Below, piece by piece: positions 7,466-15,049 of a DNA stretch of 26,291 nucleotides. The notes beneath the pieces are model-generated. The model was not told where the DNA came from. It saw nothing but the letters and a program-made list of their open reading frames with translations, and did not search any database. A program made the translations under genes and the position numbers. How positions within the stretch are numbered: position 1 is the stretch's first letter; each line of letters starts with the position of its first letter. The stretch is from contig CALWTN010000009.1 in NCBI GenBank assembly GCA_944384475.1, positions 1-26,291 of the forward strand. The letters are read 5' to 3'. This stretch comes from an uncultured Clostridia bacterium (GTDB lineage Bacteria; Bacillota; Clostridia; Christensenellales; UBA1242).

Positions 7466-7862
7466 AATATTGAAATTCCGAAACTCGAATGTTGCGTTTT
7501 GCCCTTTCTGCTTCCATATAATTTGAAAACATATCTCTCACACGATAAGGGCTTGCAATGTGTTTAAGCCTAAGTTCTTGCTGGCGCTCGTCATTTGAAT
7601 ATAAAATAACCGTGCCAGTGCCAAAAATTTTATCAAAAAGTGATTGGTGCAAAGAAATATCTTGAATACGATAAACATTCACTTCTTCTACGGCTGAGTA
7701 GAGAAGACCGATGTCTGAAAAAACTTTAAACCATTTGTCGCCATTTCTGATGAGTGAATATCTTGTAAATGACCATGGAAGACCAAAATATCTTTTTCTA
7801 TCCTTCCAAATTAATTCTGCGCCTACACCATATTTTCTTTCAACCTTTTTATTTTTATCCAT
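7464..7862 (-). CDS. Bacterial PH-domain protein (YdbS/YdbT-like)
   Basis: The 132-residue product has the bPH_2 pattern: RYSLIRNGDKWF, then the signature VNVYRIQDISLHQSLFDKIF and GTGTVILYS, then a helical end. The family forms small PH-like barrels, often membrane-associated, of mostly unknown role. No clear membrane helix is seen, so this copy may be peripheral or soluble. The start is ATG at 7862 because GAGGTG lies just upstream; an in-frame GTG at 7871 is itself part of that ribosome site. It is a single minus-strand gene, convergent with rluD. Specific function unknown. Confidence 0.78.
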   Translation of the reverse strand: MDKNKKVERKYGVGAELIWKDRKRYFGLPWSFTRYSLIRNGDKWFKVFSDIGLLYSAVEEVNVYRIQDISLHQSLFDKIFGTGTVILYSNDERQQELRLKHIASPYRVRDMFSNYMEAERAKRNIRVSEFQY

Positions 7863-7881
7863 AGTTAACACCTCAACAGTT

Positions 7882-7910
7882 ATTTTAACCTAAATTTAAA
7901 AAAAAGTAAA
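7882..7910 (-). promoter_or_regulatory. Putative promoter of the PH-domain gene
   Basis: On the minus strand TTTACT (7905-7910), a 17-base spacer and TAAAAT (7882-7887) precede the gene at a suitable distance. The -35 is imperfect and the area is AT-rich, so this is a moderate call. Confidence 0.45.
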
Positions 7911-7911
7911 G

Positions 7912-7939
7912 AAAAAAGACCAAAATCTTTCGATTTTGG
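7912..7939 (-). terminator. Terminator of the Cys-rich peptide gene
   Basis: CCAAAATC 7920-7927 pairs with GATTTTGG 7932-7939 around a four-base loop. Read on the minus strand it is followed by TC and six T (7912-7917). It lies 17 bases past the peptide stop codon, and some T also follows on the plus strand. Confidence 0.82.
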
Positions 7940-7956
7940 CCCTTTTTGCTAAAATT

Positions 7957-8151
7957 TTAGCATTTATTCATGCAATTTGAACCACCGCAGCAGCCGCAAA
8001 GCACTAATATTAACAATAACGAGCAGATATCAATTCCGCAACCATTGTTATTTCCGCAGCCACAGCATTGCAAAAGCATGAGAAGGATTAAAATTGAGCA
8101 GCAGTCGCATCCGCAACCATTTCCGCCGCCAAAGCCTCCAAAAAAGTTCAT
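7957..8151 (-). CDS. Small Cys/Gly-rich hydrophobic peptide with an internal repeat
   Basis: This is a 64-residue product with 14 cysteines, many glycines and two Leu/Ile-rich stretches. It reads as two similar units: GCGCDCCSILILLMLLQCC (about 12-30) and GCGIDICSLLLILVLCGCC (about 37-55). Each has Cys-Gly pairs, an Asp, then CS and an aliphatic run closed by cysteines. The head MNFFGGFGGGNG resembles Gly-rich heads of small sporulation-type peptides such as YjcZ, but I do not assign it to that family. A perfect AGGAGG at 8158-8163 and the terminator at 7912-7939 show it is a real gene. The Leu runs could insert in a membrane, and the Cys clusters could bind metal or cross-link. It is divergent from the large surface protein and shares its upstream region. 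Confidence 0.82.
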   Translation of the reverse strand: MNFFGGFGGGNGCGCDCCSILILLMLLQCCGCGNNNGCGIDICSLLLILVLCGCCGGSNCMNKC

Positions 8152-8324
8152 ATGTACCTCCTAAGTTTTATCCTTTTGTGTGAGTGTGCTTACACATTAT
8201 CATACTATTAATTTTGCTTAAATAATGTTACAAAGTTAGGCTATCGTTACATAGATTTATTTTTCTTTGAGCAAAATAGTAGTGTCAATTTAATTTCTTT
8301 GTTTGGTTTGCGGCATCTTTAAGA

Positions 8325-8341
8325 TATTAATGTAATTAATA
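8325..8341. promoter_or_regulatory. Palindrome upstream of the surface-protein promoter
   Basis: TATTAAT 8325-8331 and ATTATTA-type partner ATTAATA 8335-8341 form a perfect 7-3-7 inverted repeat. It lies 12 bases ahead of the -35 of the surface-protein gene, within the 270-base divergent region 8152-8421. It could be an operator for a dimeric regulator. In AT-rich DNA such a repeat can also arise by chance. Apart from this and the promoter at 8354, I see nothing else clear in that region. Confidence 0.35.
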
Positions 8342-8353
8342 ACTAAAAATTGA

Positions 8354-8382
8354 TTGACTTTAAGCGCAAATTATATTAAAAT
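8354..8382 (+). promoter_or_regulatory. Promoter of the large surface-protein gene
   Basis: TTGACT at 8354-8359, a 17-base spacer and TAAAAT at 8377-8382. The start point near 8389 leaves a leader of about 33 bases. Unlike most promoters here it lacks the TGN extension. Confidence 0.75.
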
Positions 8383-8421
8383 AGGTTGTTACTAAATTAT
8401 CGTATGCAATAAGGGGTTATT

Positions 8422-11400
8422 ATGATTAAAAACAAAGGCATTCAAAAGAAAAATTTATTTAAAGGAGCATCAATCGTTTTTGCGGGAATGTTTGCCGCAA
8501 CACTGTTTCCTATGAACGTCATCACGTCTAGCGCTGATTTTGTTTATGGCGACATTGGCTCGGAGGCAATTATCTTAAACAACGCCCAAACAACTGCAAA
8601 TAAAGGCTCTACTTATGAAATTAGGGCTGCATATTTTGGTTCGGACTCAAAAATTCCTGTGGGGCTTAATGATTACACATATTATGTGCAAAATGGTGAA
8701 GGAGCAGTTAATTATGATGGAACTAACACTATCACTGCCATCACGTCTGATGTGACTGTAACTTACAAATCTTCTGGTCAAGAAATTGAAGTTAATAAAC
8801 ACGGAGATTCTGAAATCAAAGGCGCATTGGCAGACGCTAAAAGCGCAGTTTATGGCACTGTTGAGCTTGACAATGCTGGTGAATATATTGTGACATACAC
8901 ATTTGATGTGACAGTTGGTGGAGAGACCAAGCATTTCTCAACCGAGTGCATCGTTTACAGCGAAATCACAACGGCATATTTTGAATTTGACAGCAACGAT
9001 CAAAACATCATTCCTTCAATCTATGATGTTGCTTTGCAAAATGGCACTTTAAAAAATATTGCCCTTCCGCTTCCAACGCTTTTTGATAGAAATGAAGAAG
9101 AAGTTAAAGATGTAACTTATGTGCTTAACACAGATGCTGTGCCACAAGAGGGTGAATGCGTGCGCATATCTGTTTCTGCGGGCGAAAAACCAGTGGTTGT
9201 TGAGCAGAACGAGGATGGTTACTACATTGACAGCAAATATTTTGATGAAAAGAATGCCGATGTTTTTGCAGGTTATGGCAACTACACAATCAAATATGCT
9301 TACTATGTTGGTGGACAGTTTATCACTTCAATAACAAAGTCCTTTGCTGTTAAAGACAGTTATTATGAAGATTACAAACTTGCACTTTCACAAGAGGGCT
9401 CTTTGACATCAGCTATCACTGGTGTTGAGGCAACCTTGCCAACCATCTCAGGTAAAACTGGTGATGAGGCCACTCCTAAAAACGAATCTGTTGCAATCAG
9501 CTATACGGTTGAGGCATATAGAAAGGATAGCAAAAGCTCTTATTCAGAGACTAAAAAGGGAAGCATTGTCGATGGCAAATTTACTCCATGGGCTAATGGC
9601 GAATACAAAATAACTTACACAGCCAAAGATTTCTATGGCAATGAAGAGACACTTTCATTCTATATTTCAGGTGTCAAAGATACACAAGCACCAGAAGCAA
9701 AAATTTATGATGCTTCTTTGGCGGTTGAAACAGGTGAAGACGGCAAATTGGTTTATCCAGATGCATCCACAGCTCTTAAAACAAAAACCTCTGTTGGCAA
9801 TGTGATCATATATGCAATCGGCGCAACCGACAATGTTTCTGATGCTGAAAATATGAAACTTACAAGGGTTATCAAAAATTCTTCAAGAGAGATCACGATT
9901 GATAAATATCATGGCTACAACTTGATTTTTGATTACAAGTGGGAGACCTTCCTTGCAAATAACAATTACATAAGCGAAAGATTGGCAGATTTACTACTCA
10001 CTTCTCAGCAGGAAGTTGAGCAATGGCTTAAAGACAACAAGTTCTTGATTGTAACTGATGATTCAACCAAAACTGTTGAAGAAGGATATGCATATTTAGA
10101 CATCAGCAGCTCTGGTGGAAACATATTTAATGGTTCATCAGGAGAGGGCACATCTTACACTATTTTATACTATGCAGAAGATGAAGCTGGAAATGAAAGC
10201 GTTCAACTTTCTTACGGCATCTCTATCGTAAGTGGTGAGTTTGACGATGATGTAAATCCTGAAATTACATTTGTTTCAAATCTTAAAAATTCATATAGGG
10301 CAAACTCTGTCATCACATTTGAACAGCCAACCGCTACTGATGACAATGACGACAGAATGGATATTGTCACTGAGTATTTCTATACTGGCAAAAATGACAC
10401 ACGTTACGAGTCAAAAACTTTTGAAGAGGATGAATATAAAATTGATCTTTCAGAAATAAATTCCACCACCTATGAAGGTGATGTTCCTAACAAAGTGACA
10501 ATCAAAGTGACCGCAAAGGATGATTATGGCAACATGGGCGAATGGACAAAAGAGATTGCTATCGCAGACGTTCAAGACACCACTGCTCCAACCATCGTAT
10601 ATGAAAAATACAACACCAAAAGCGATGAGGTGATAAAGCAAAACGGCGATATTATTCTTCCTACAATCAAATTGATAGATGATCACGTTCAATATTTGAA
10701 CGCTGAGGTTTATGTAAACAGAATCCAATATGTTGAAAGCGAAAATGCAGAAAACGAGCCTGTAAGCAAGCGTGTTGAAACACCAGTTACAGTTGTTGGC
10801 AAGAGCGAAATCAAAGACGTTGCTTCTAAATCTTACATCTTGCAGGCTGGAAAAGTGGTTGCGTCATATGCAGGAGAATATCAAGTTAAAGTTGTGTTCA
10901 CTGACGCTGGCAACAACCAAATTACAACATTCTACAGTTTTTACGTTACTGCAACAAACGTTGTTGATGATCCTGTTATCGTAGGCGGGCAGCTTATTGA
11001 TGTTGAAGATAAAGTTGAGGTTGGCAAAGCTGTTGACCTTGGAACACCTTCAATCGACTATAAATTAAATGGCGATAAATATGACATTTTCGGCGTAAGC
11101 ACCGATGATGCAAAAACTGCATTAAATTACAATGTTAAAGTTATAAACGATGCGCCATCTTCATATGTATTCAATGAAAACGAAGAGGATACTTTCACAG
11201 CCTATGAGCCAGGCGTTTACAAACTTCAATATTTCGTTAATGTAAGTGTGTTTGATAAAAACATATTCACAAAGAGTGAAGATGGAAGTGTGCTTGTAGA
11301 AGCTGATAATCAAAACAACAAGGTTACTCCACTTGAAAACGGCGACTTTGTGATTACTTCGTCGACAGACAACACCGTAAAATATGCAGTTAAAACTCAA

Positions 11401-12519
11401 ACTGAGTATAAGGTTTATGACCTTTCAAGCGAATTTGGATACGATTCAGTGCTTGGACAGTATAAAGAAGATAACACAAAGAAATATTTTGTTTCACTTT
11501 CAAACGGCTTTGAACTCATTGCACAGGATGGATCTACACTCGCTTTCAGCCTTACAGCAGATGAGGGCAACAATTTGACAATCGGTTCGACTTCAAAGCC
11601 ATTGTCGTCAACTTCAACTTATCAGCTTGATGCTTACACGTCTTACTACAATCTTGCAAGCGTTCAAGAGTATACTTTGACGGTAATTGACGAAACAGCA
11701 CCAGAAATTTTGGGAGAGTATGACTATCCAACCTCTGCAAGTAAAGATTCAACAGTTTCAATCCAAAAGGTTGAAGCAAGAGATCTTTCTGCAAAAGGCA
11801 TCAACACTGCAAAAAGTTATGTGATCATTTCTTATAAAGGTGGCCAAACATCATATTCAACACAATATTATTTGGACAGCTGGAAAGAGGCAACAGGATA
11901 TAACCCAACCACTGGAAACATTGATTATAAACTGACCCAAGATGGCAATTACACAATCACATACTATGTTTACGATTATTACGACAATGTCAACAGTGAC
12001 AACTCATATTCAATCAGAGTTGGTGACGTTGATTCTCCAGAAATCGATATCGCAGATGGTTTTGTTGAAGAAAAATATGCTTTGGGCTCACAATTAGTTT
12101 TGGATTGCTCTAAGATTACGCTTTCAGACAACAAAACAACTGATGAGGACAAGCTTTGGAATACTGTTAAAATTACAGTAACCAACACATCTACAAACGA
12201 TGATCCTCTTGTAAATCAGGGTAGCGATGAAGAACATAGATACAGTTACAACCTTGATAAGGCAGGAACATACAAAATTGAAATTTCAGTTACTGATGAG
12301 GCTGGTTGGACAACCACTAAAACAGTTGAATTTGAAGTTTCAACTGATGCAGAAGGCGGAGTTGAGGTTTACAAAATCATCGGAACAATTTTGATTGTTG
12401 TGGCTGTGCTTGTTCTTGCTGGTGTTATTGCTTACTTTGTTATCAGCAAAGTTAAAAAGAACAAAAAAGCAAAAGGCAAATCGGCAAAGAAAGACAAAAA
12501 CGACAAAATCGTTAAATAA
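8422..12519 (+). CDS. Large secreted Ig-repeat surface protein with a C-terminal membrane anchor
   Basis: The 1365-residue product starts with a lysine-rich head and hydrophobic core (about 1-38), a signal peptide probably cut after SSA. The body is built of Ig-like or cadherin-like beta modules. Their recurring ends read YTAKDFYGNEE (near 400), YYAEDEAGNES (near 584), VTAKDDYGNMG (near 698), VVFTDAGNNQ (near 826) and VTDEAGW (near 1290). Joints such as VKDTQAPEAKI, VQDTTAPTIVY, IDETAPEIL and VDSPEIDI mark module borders. A single membrane helix lies near 1317-1343, followed by a Lys-rich cytoplasmic tail. There is no LPXTG sortase motif, so it is a type I membrane anchor. No enzymatic domain was seen; adhesion or envelope scaffolding is inference. 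The ribosome site AAGGGG is weaker than the local norm. It has its own promoter and terminator. Confidence 0.82.
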   Translation: MIKNKGIQKKNLFKGASIVFAGMFAATLFPMNVITSSADFVYGDIGSEAIILNNAQTTANKGSTYEIRAAYFGSDSKIPVGLNDYTYYVQNGEGAVNYDGTNTITAITSDVTVTYKSSGQEIEVNKHGDSEIKGALADAKSAVYGTVELDNAGEYIVTYTFDVTVGGETKHFSTECIVYSEITTAYFEFDSNDQNIIPSIYDVALQNGTLKNIALPLPTLFDRNEEEVKDVTYVLNTDAVPQEGECVRISVSAGEKPVVVEQNEDGYYIDSKYFDEKNADVFAGYGNYTIKYAYYVGGQFITSITKSFAVKDSYYEDYKLALSQEGSLTSAITGVEATLPTISGKTGDEATPKNESVAISYTVEAYRKDSKSSYSETKKGSIVDGKFTPWANGEYKITYTAKDFYGNEETLSFYISGVKDTQAPEAKIYDASLAVETGEDGKLVYPDASTALKTKTSVGNVIIYAIGATDNVSDAENMKLTRVIKNSSREITIDKYHGYNLIFDYKWETFLANNNYISERLADLLLTSQQEVEQWLKDNKFLIVTDDSTKTVEEGYAYLDISSSGGNIFNGSSGEGTSYTILYYAEDEAGNESVQLSYGISIVSGEFDDDVNPEITFVSNLKNSYRANSVITFEQPTATDDNDDRMDIVTEYFYTGKNDTRYESKTFEEDEYKIDLSEINSTTYEGDVPNKVTIKVTAKDDYGNMGEWTKEIAIADVQDTTAPTIVYEKYNTKSDEVIKQNGDIILPTIKLIDDHVQYLNAEVYVNRIQYVESENAENEPVSKRVETPVTVVGKSEIKDVASKSYILQAGKVVASYAGEYQVKVVFTDAGNNQITTFYSFYVTATNVVDDPVIVGGQLIDVEDKVEVGKAVDLGTPSIDYKLNGDKYDIFGVSTDDAKTALNYNVKVINDAPSSYVFNENEEDTFTAYEPGVYKLQYFVNVSVFDKNIFTKSEDGSVLVEADNQNNKVTPLENGDFVITSSTDNTVKYAVKTQTEYKVYDLSSEFGYDSVLGQYKEDNTKKYFVSLSNGFELIAQDGSTLAFSLTADEGNNLTIGSTSKPLSSTSTYQLDAYTSYYNLASVQEYTLTVIDETAPEILGEYDYPTSASKDSTVSIQKVEARDLSAKGINTAKSYVIISYKGGQTSYSTQYYLDSWKEATGYNPTTGNIDYKLTQDGNYTITYYVYDYYDNVNSDNSYSIRVGDVDSPEIDIADGFVEEKYALGSQLVLDCSKITLSDNKTTDEDKLWNTVKITVTNTSTNDDPLVNQGSDEEHRYSYNLDKAGTYKIEISVTDEAGWTTTKTVEFEVSTDAEGGVEVYKIIGTILIVVAVLVLAGVIAYFVISKVKKNKKAKGKSAKKDKNDKIVK

Positions 12520-12526
12520 TTAAATT

Positions 12527-12553
12527 AAGCGCTTAATTTTAAGCGCTTTTTTT
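12527..12553 (+). terminator. Terminator of the surface-protein gene
   Basis: AAGCGCTTAA 12527-12536 pairs perfectly with TTAAGCGCTT 12539-12548, with T at 12547-12553. Confidence 0.88.
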
Positions 12554-12562
12554 ATCTTTTGC

Positions 12563-12592
12563 TTGACAAAGAGTGATTGTTTTTGATATAAT
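12563..12592 (+). promoter_or_regulatory. Promoter of rplU-prp-rpmA
   Basis: TTGACA at 12563-12568, an 18-base spacer and TATAAT at 12587-12592 preceded by TGA. Both hexamers are perfect. The start point is near 12599, leaving a leader of about 70 bases. Confidence 0.88.
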
Positions 12593-12598
12593 ATCACA

Positions 12599-12660
12599 GT
12601 ATCCGCATAGAAATGGCTTTCAAATGGCTTTGCCTGCCATGATAGCGAGTTTGGTTAGAG
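12599..12660 (+). promoter_or_regulatory. Probable L21 leader
   Basis: In Firmicutes the rplU operon carries a conserved structured leader (L21 leader) thought to mediate feedback by a product of the operon. The position and length here fit. The sequence includes a duplicated AAATGGCTTT and self-complementary parts (ATGG with CCAT, GGC with GCC) that can fold. The call rests mainly on position. No covariance check was possible. Confidence 0.5.
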
Positions 12661-12671
12661 GAGGTAAAATT

Positions 12672-12977
12672 ATGTTCGCAGTTGTTGCAAGTGGCGGAAA
12701 ACAATACACCGTTCAAGTTGGCGACACAATTAAAGTTGAAAAACTTGATGCCAATGTTGGCGATAAAGTTAAGCTTGACGTGTTGATGATTTCTGACGAA
12801 AAAGGTTCAAAAGTTGGCGACAAATTGAAAGGCGCAGTTGCTGAGGCCGAAGTTTTGGGACAAGGCAAAGCCGATAAAATTGTTGTTTACAAATACAAAG
12901 CTAAAAAGAACCAACGCAAAAAACAAGGTCACAGACAGCCATATACTGAAATCAAAATTTTGTCTGTAAAAGGTTAA
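12672..12977 (+). CDS. rplU: Ribosomal protein L21
   Basis: L21 is a 50S protein that binds 23S rRNA. The 101-residue product starts MFAVVASGGKQYTVQVGD, the family hallmark, and ends with a basic KAKKNQRKKQGHRQPYTEIKI segment. Length is normal. The ATG at 12672 is chosen because AGAGGAGG ends eight bases before it; the longer in-frame extension upstream runs through the promoter and leader. It is first in the conserved rplU-prp-rpmA operon. Confidence 0.97.
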   Translation: MFAVVASGGKQYTVQVGDTIKVEKLDANVGDKVKLDVLMISDEKGSKVGDKLKGAVAEAEVLGQGKADKIVVYKYKAKKNQRKKQGHRQPYTEIKILSVKG

Positions 12978-12978
12978 T

Positions 12979-13293
12979 ATGACTAAAATCAAGTTTCTTC
13001 GTAAAAATGGGCATTTTGTGAGTTTTGAATTGTCGGGGCATACCGGCAAAGCCAAAGCGGGCAGTGATGTGCTTTGCAGCGCAATTTCCACCGCATCTCA
13101 AATGGCGGTTGTTGGCATAACTGAGGTTGCAAATGTCGATGCAAAAGTTAAAATCAATGACGGATTTTTAAGTTTGCAGCTAAACAAAGCCACATCTCAA
13201 ACCGATTTGATTATCACAACACTTTTCAAAACCCTAGAAAATATTTGCGAAGATGAAAAAAAATATGTAAAGTTGGAGGTTGAAGATGTTTAA
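12979..13293 (+). CDS. prp: Ribosomal-processing cysteine protease Prp
   Basis: Prp cleaves the N-terminal extension of L27 in Firmicutes and related phyla, which is required for a functional ribosome. The 104-residue product has the catalytic His in SGHTGKAKAGSD (H21) and the catalytic Cys in VLCSAIS (C33), with the usual spacing. It sits one base after rplU and overlaps rpmA by eight bases, the standard position (YsxB in Bacillus). Its substrate motif is visible in the next gene, so protease and target are co-transcribed. Confidence 0.95.
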   Translation: MTKIKFLRKNGHFVSFELSGHTGKAKAGSDVLCSAISTASQMAVVGITEVANVDAKVKINDGFLSLQLNKATSQTDLIITTLFKTLENICEDEKKYVKLEVEDV

Positions 13294-13564
13294 GATTAAT
13301 ATTCAACTTTTTGCTCACCACAAAGGTGGCGGAAGCACCAAAAACGGAAGAGATTCAGCAGGCAAACGTCTTGGCGTTAAAGCGGCTGATGGACAAAGAG
13401 TTCTTGCAGGCTCAATCATTGTTCGCCAAAGAGGCACGGAAATTTATCCAGGTTCAAATGTTGGCATTGGAAAAGACTACACACTGTTTGCTTTGATTGA
13501 TGGCGCTGTAAAATTTGGTTCTTCAAAAGGCAAAAAGATTGTATCAATTATAGAAAACAATTAA
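13286..13564 (+). CDS. rpmA: Ribosomal protein L27 with a Prp-cleaved N-terminal extension
   Basis: The L27 N-terminus reaches the peptidyl transferase centre. The 92-residue product begins MFKINIQLFAHHKGGGS. The MFKINIQLF part matches the extension that Prp removes after the phenylalanine, leaving mature AHHKGGGST. The remainder, with DSAGKRLGVK and IIVRQRGTEIYPGSNVGIGKD, is typical. ATG 13286 is chosen because GGAGG 13275-13279 is six bases upstream; the in-frame TTG at 13280 directly abuts that site. It is last in the operon and followed by a terminator. Confidence 0.97.
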   Translation: MFKINIQLFAHHKGGGSTKNGRDSAGKRLGVKAADGQRVLAGSIIVRQRGTEIYPGSNVGIGKDYTLFALIDGAVKFGSSKGKKIVSIIENN

Positions 13565-13570
13565 TCATGT

Positions 13571-13596
13571 CCCTGCCTTTGTGGCGGGGCTTTTTT
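13571..13596 (+). terminator. Terminator of rplU-prp-rpmA
   Basis: CCCTGCC 13571-13577 pairs with GGCGGGG 13583-13589 (one T-G pair), followed by C and six T (13591-13596). Confidence 0.88.
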
Positions 13597-13603
13597 ATAA
13601 ATT

Positions 13604-14419
13604 ATGAAATATAAAAAGTTTGATAATTGCATAGAAATCTATTCAAAACAGGATTTTAATCCACAGCATATTTTGGAGTGTGGGCAAATTTTTTCATATC
13701 ACAAAGACGGTGAAGTCTATCACGTTTATTCAAAAGACAAGCACGCCCAGATTGAAGAAACAAACGAAGGCTATAAAATAATTTGTGACGACGTGCATTA
13801 TTTTGAAAATTTTTTTGATTTAAAAACAGATTATTCAAAGATAAAAGAGAAATTATATAATTTTGAGATTTTGCAAAAGCCCATTCAGTTTGGTTACGGC
13901 ATCAGAATTTTGAAAAACGATATTTTTGAAGTCATCGTATCATTTATTATTTCTGCAAACAATAATATTAAAAGAATTCAAAAAATCATCAATGCTTTAA
14001 AACAAAAATGCGCGCATGGCACAAATTTTCCTAAACATGAAGAACTGTTGGCTTTGTCGCAAGAAGATTTTTATAAATTAGGGCTTGGTTACAGAGCGCC
14101 ACAACTATATAAAGCGCTTAGGCAAATTGACGAGCAACAAATTTTGCAATGGCAAGATTTGCCAACCCCTCAGCTTAGAAAAAAGCTGCTTTTGCTTTCA
14201 GGCGTAGGCCCAAAAGTCGCCGATTGCATACTTTTATTTGGCTACTCAAGGAAGGATGTTTTTCCTGTGGATACTTGGATAAATAAAATGTATAATAAAT
14301 ATTATTCGCCTTTAAATAACAGGGAAAAAATTGCAAACAACCTCGTAAATATTTTTGGTGATTTATCTGGATATGCTCAGCAATATTTGTTTTATTATCA
14401 ACGCTCAGGAAGGGAGTAA
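13604..14419 (+). CDS. ogg: OGG1-type 8-oxoguanine DNA glycosylase/lyase
   Basis: The enzyme removes oxidised guanine from DNA and nicks the abasic site. The 271-residue product has an OGG_N-like beta domain (about 1-95) and a helix-hairpin-helix GPD domain. SFIISANNNIKRI (about 113-125) matches the OGG1 SFICSSNNN signature. LLSGVGPKVADCILLFG carries the catalytic lysine K204, and FPVDTWI carries the catalytic aspartate D223. This is the eukaryote-like OGG1 branch, also found in Clostridia, rather than MutM. The ATG lies eight bases after the preceding T run with no Shine-Dalgarno sequence, so how it is transcribed and started is unclear. No better downstream start exists. Confidence 0.9.
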   Translation: MKYKKFDNCIEIYSKQDFNPQHILECGQIFSYHKDGEVYHVYSKDKHAQIEETNEGYKIICDDVHYFENFFDLKTDYSKIKEKLYNFEILQKPIQFGYGIRILKNDIFEVIVSFIISANNNIKRIQKIINALKQKCAHGTNFPKHEELLALSQEDFYKLGLGYRAPQLYKALRQIDEQQILQWQDLPTPQLRKKLLLLSGVGPKVADCILLFGYSRKDVFPVDTWINKMYNKYYSPLNNREKIANNLVNIFGDLSGYAQQYLFYYQRSGRE

Positions 14420-14424
14420 AATGT

Positions 14425-14448
14425 AAAAGCGCTATAAAGCGTTTTTTT
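14425..14448 (+). terminator. Terminator of ogg
   Basis: AAAA-CGC (14425-14432, with one bulged G) pairs with GCGTTTT 14439-14445; T runs to 14448. The stem is weak but well placed just after the stop codon. Confidence 0.65.
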
Positions 14449-14480
14449 GTTTGCATTAATTTATGTTTTAATTTAGGGTA

Positions 14481-14509
14481 TTTACATTCGACAAAATCCA
14501 TGATATAAT
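14481..14509 (+). promoter_or_regulatory. Promoter of the nfeD-floA cluster
   Basis: TTTACA at 14481-14486, a 17-base spacer and a perfect TATAAT at 14504-14509 preceded by TGA. The start point is near 14516, so the leader is almost only the AAGGAGGA ribosome site. Confidence 0.82.
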
Positions 14510-14527
14510 ATTGCCAAGGAGGAAGAG

Positions 14528-15049
14528 ATGGAATTTGTTGAGTTTTTTACTCAGATGCATTGGTCTGTCATTGCACTGCTTGCAGCATGTTTGGTTCTTT
14601 TGATCATTGAAGGCGTTGTTCCTGGTTTTGGTTTTTGGGGAATTTCAGGTATTGTTGCCGGCATAGCAGCTGTCGTTTGTGAAGCAATTTTTACAAAGTC
14701 TGTGTTTAATGTTTTCTTTTTAATATTTTTAATATTAGTGATTTTCACAGTGCTTTTTGTGATTTTTTCTCACTCGTTTAGTAAAGGGTTTTTGAAAAAA
14801 ACGCCGCTTGTAGAAGATAAATCCGCCTTGCCTGAAAACTATGGCGTTAATCAAAGTTTGCAGCAGCTGGTTGGCAAAGAAGGCGAGGTTGTTTCTATTT
14901 GCAAGCCAGTTGGCAAAGCAAAAATTGACGGAAAAATTTACACCGTAACATCTGTTAGAGAAACAATTTACGAAGGCGAAAAAATACAAGTTGTAGAAGT
15001 AGAAAACAACACCATCAGGGTTGAGTTCAAAGGAGGGGAAAATGAATAG
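14528..15049 (+). CDS. nfeD: NfeD-family membrane protein
   Basis: NfeD proteins pair with flotillin-like SPFH proteins at membrane microdomains. The 173-residue product has hydrophobic segments at about 12-32, 36-55 and 60-82. A C-terminal OB-fold domain (about 112-170) carries the typical LVGKEGEVVS start and the GKAKIDGKIYTV and EGEKIQVVEVENN stretches. Length fits the short NfeD1b type without a ClpP-like protease domain. AAGGAGGA at 14517-14524 precedes the ATG. It overlaps floA by eight bases. The pair matches Bacillus yqeZ-yqfA, supporting a joint role. Confidence 0.88.
   Translation: MEFVEFFTQMHWSVIALLAACLVLLIIEGVVPGFGFWGISGIVAGIAAVVCEAIFTKSVFNVFFLIFLILVIFTVLFVIFSHSFSKGFLKKTPLVEDKSALPENYGVNQSLQQLVGKEGEVVSICKPVGKAKIDGKIYTVTSVRETIYEGEKIQVVEVENNTIRVEFKGGENE

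Noticed and set aside
7948..7961. 14-base perfect palindrome GCTAAAATTTTAGC
   Set aside because: It overlaps the end of the Cys-rich gene and is AT-rich; the neighbouring hairpin with a T run is the better terminator, so no separate function is claimed.
12616..12645. Nine-codon upstream reading frame in the rplU leader (approximate position)
   Set aside because: No Shine-Dalgarno sequence ahead of its ATG; the structured L21 leader explains the region.
12573..12671. 33-residue N-terminal extension of L21
   Set aside because: It spans the promoter and leader; the ATG at 12672 has a strong ribosome site and the canonical N-terminus.
14175..14501. 108-codon minus-strand frame across the end of ogg
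   Set aside because: It lies opposite a well-conserved catalytic domain, has no recognisable family and is a shadow of ogg.
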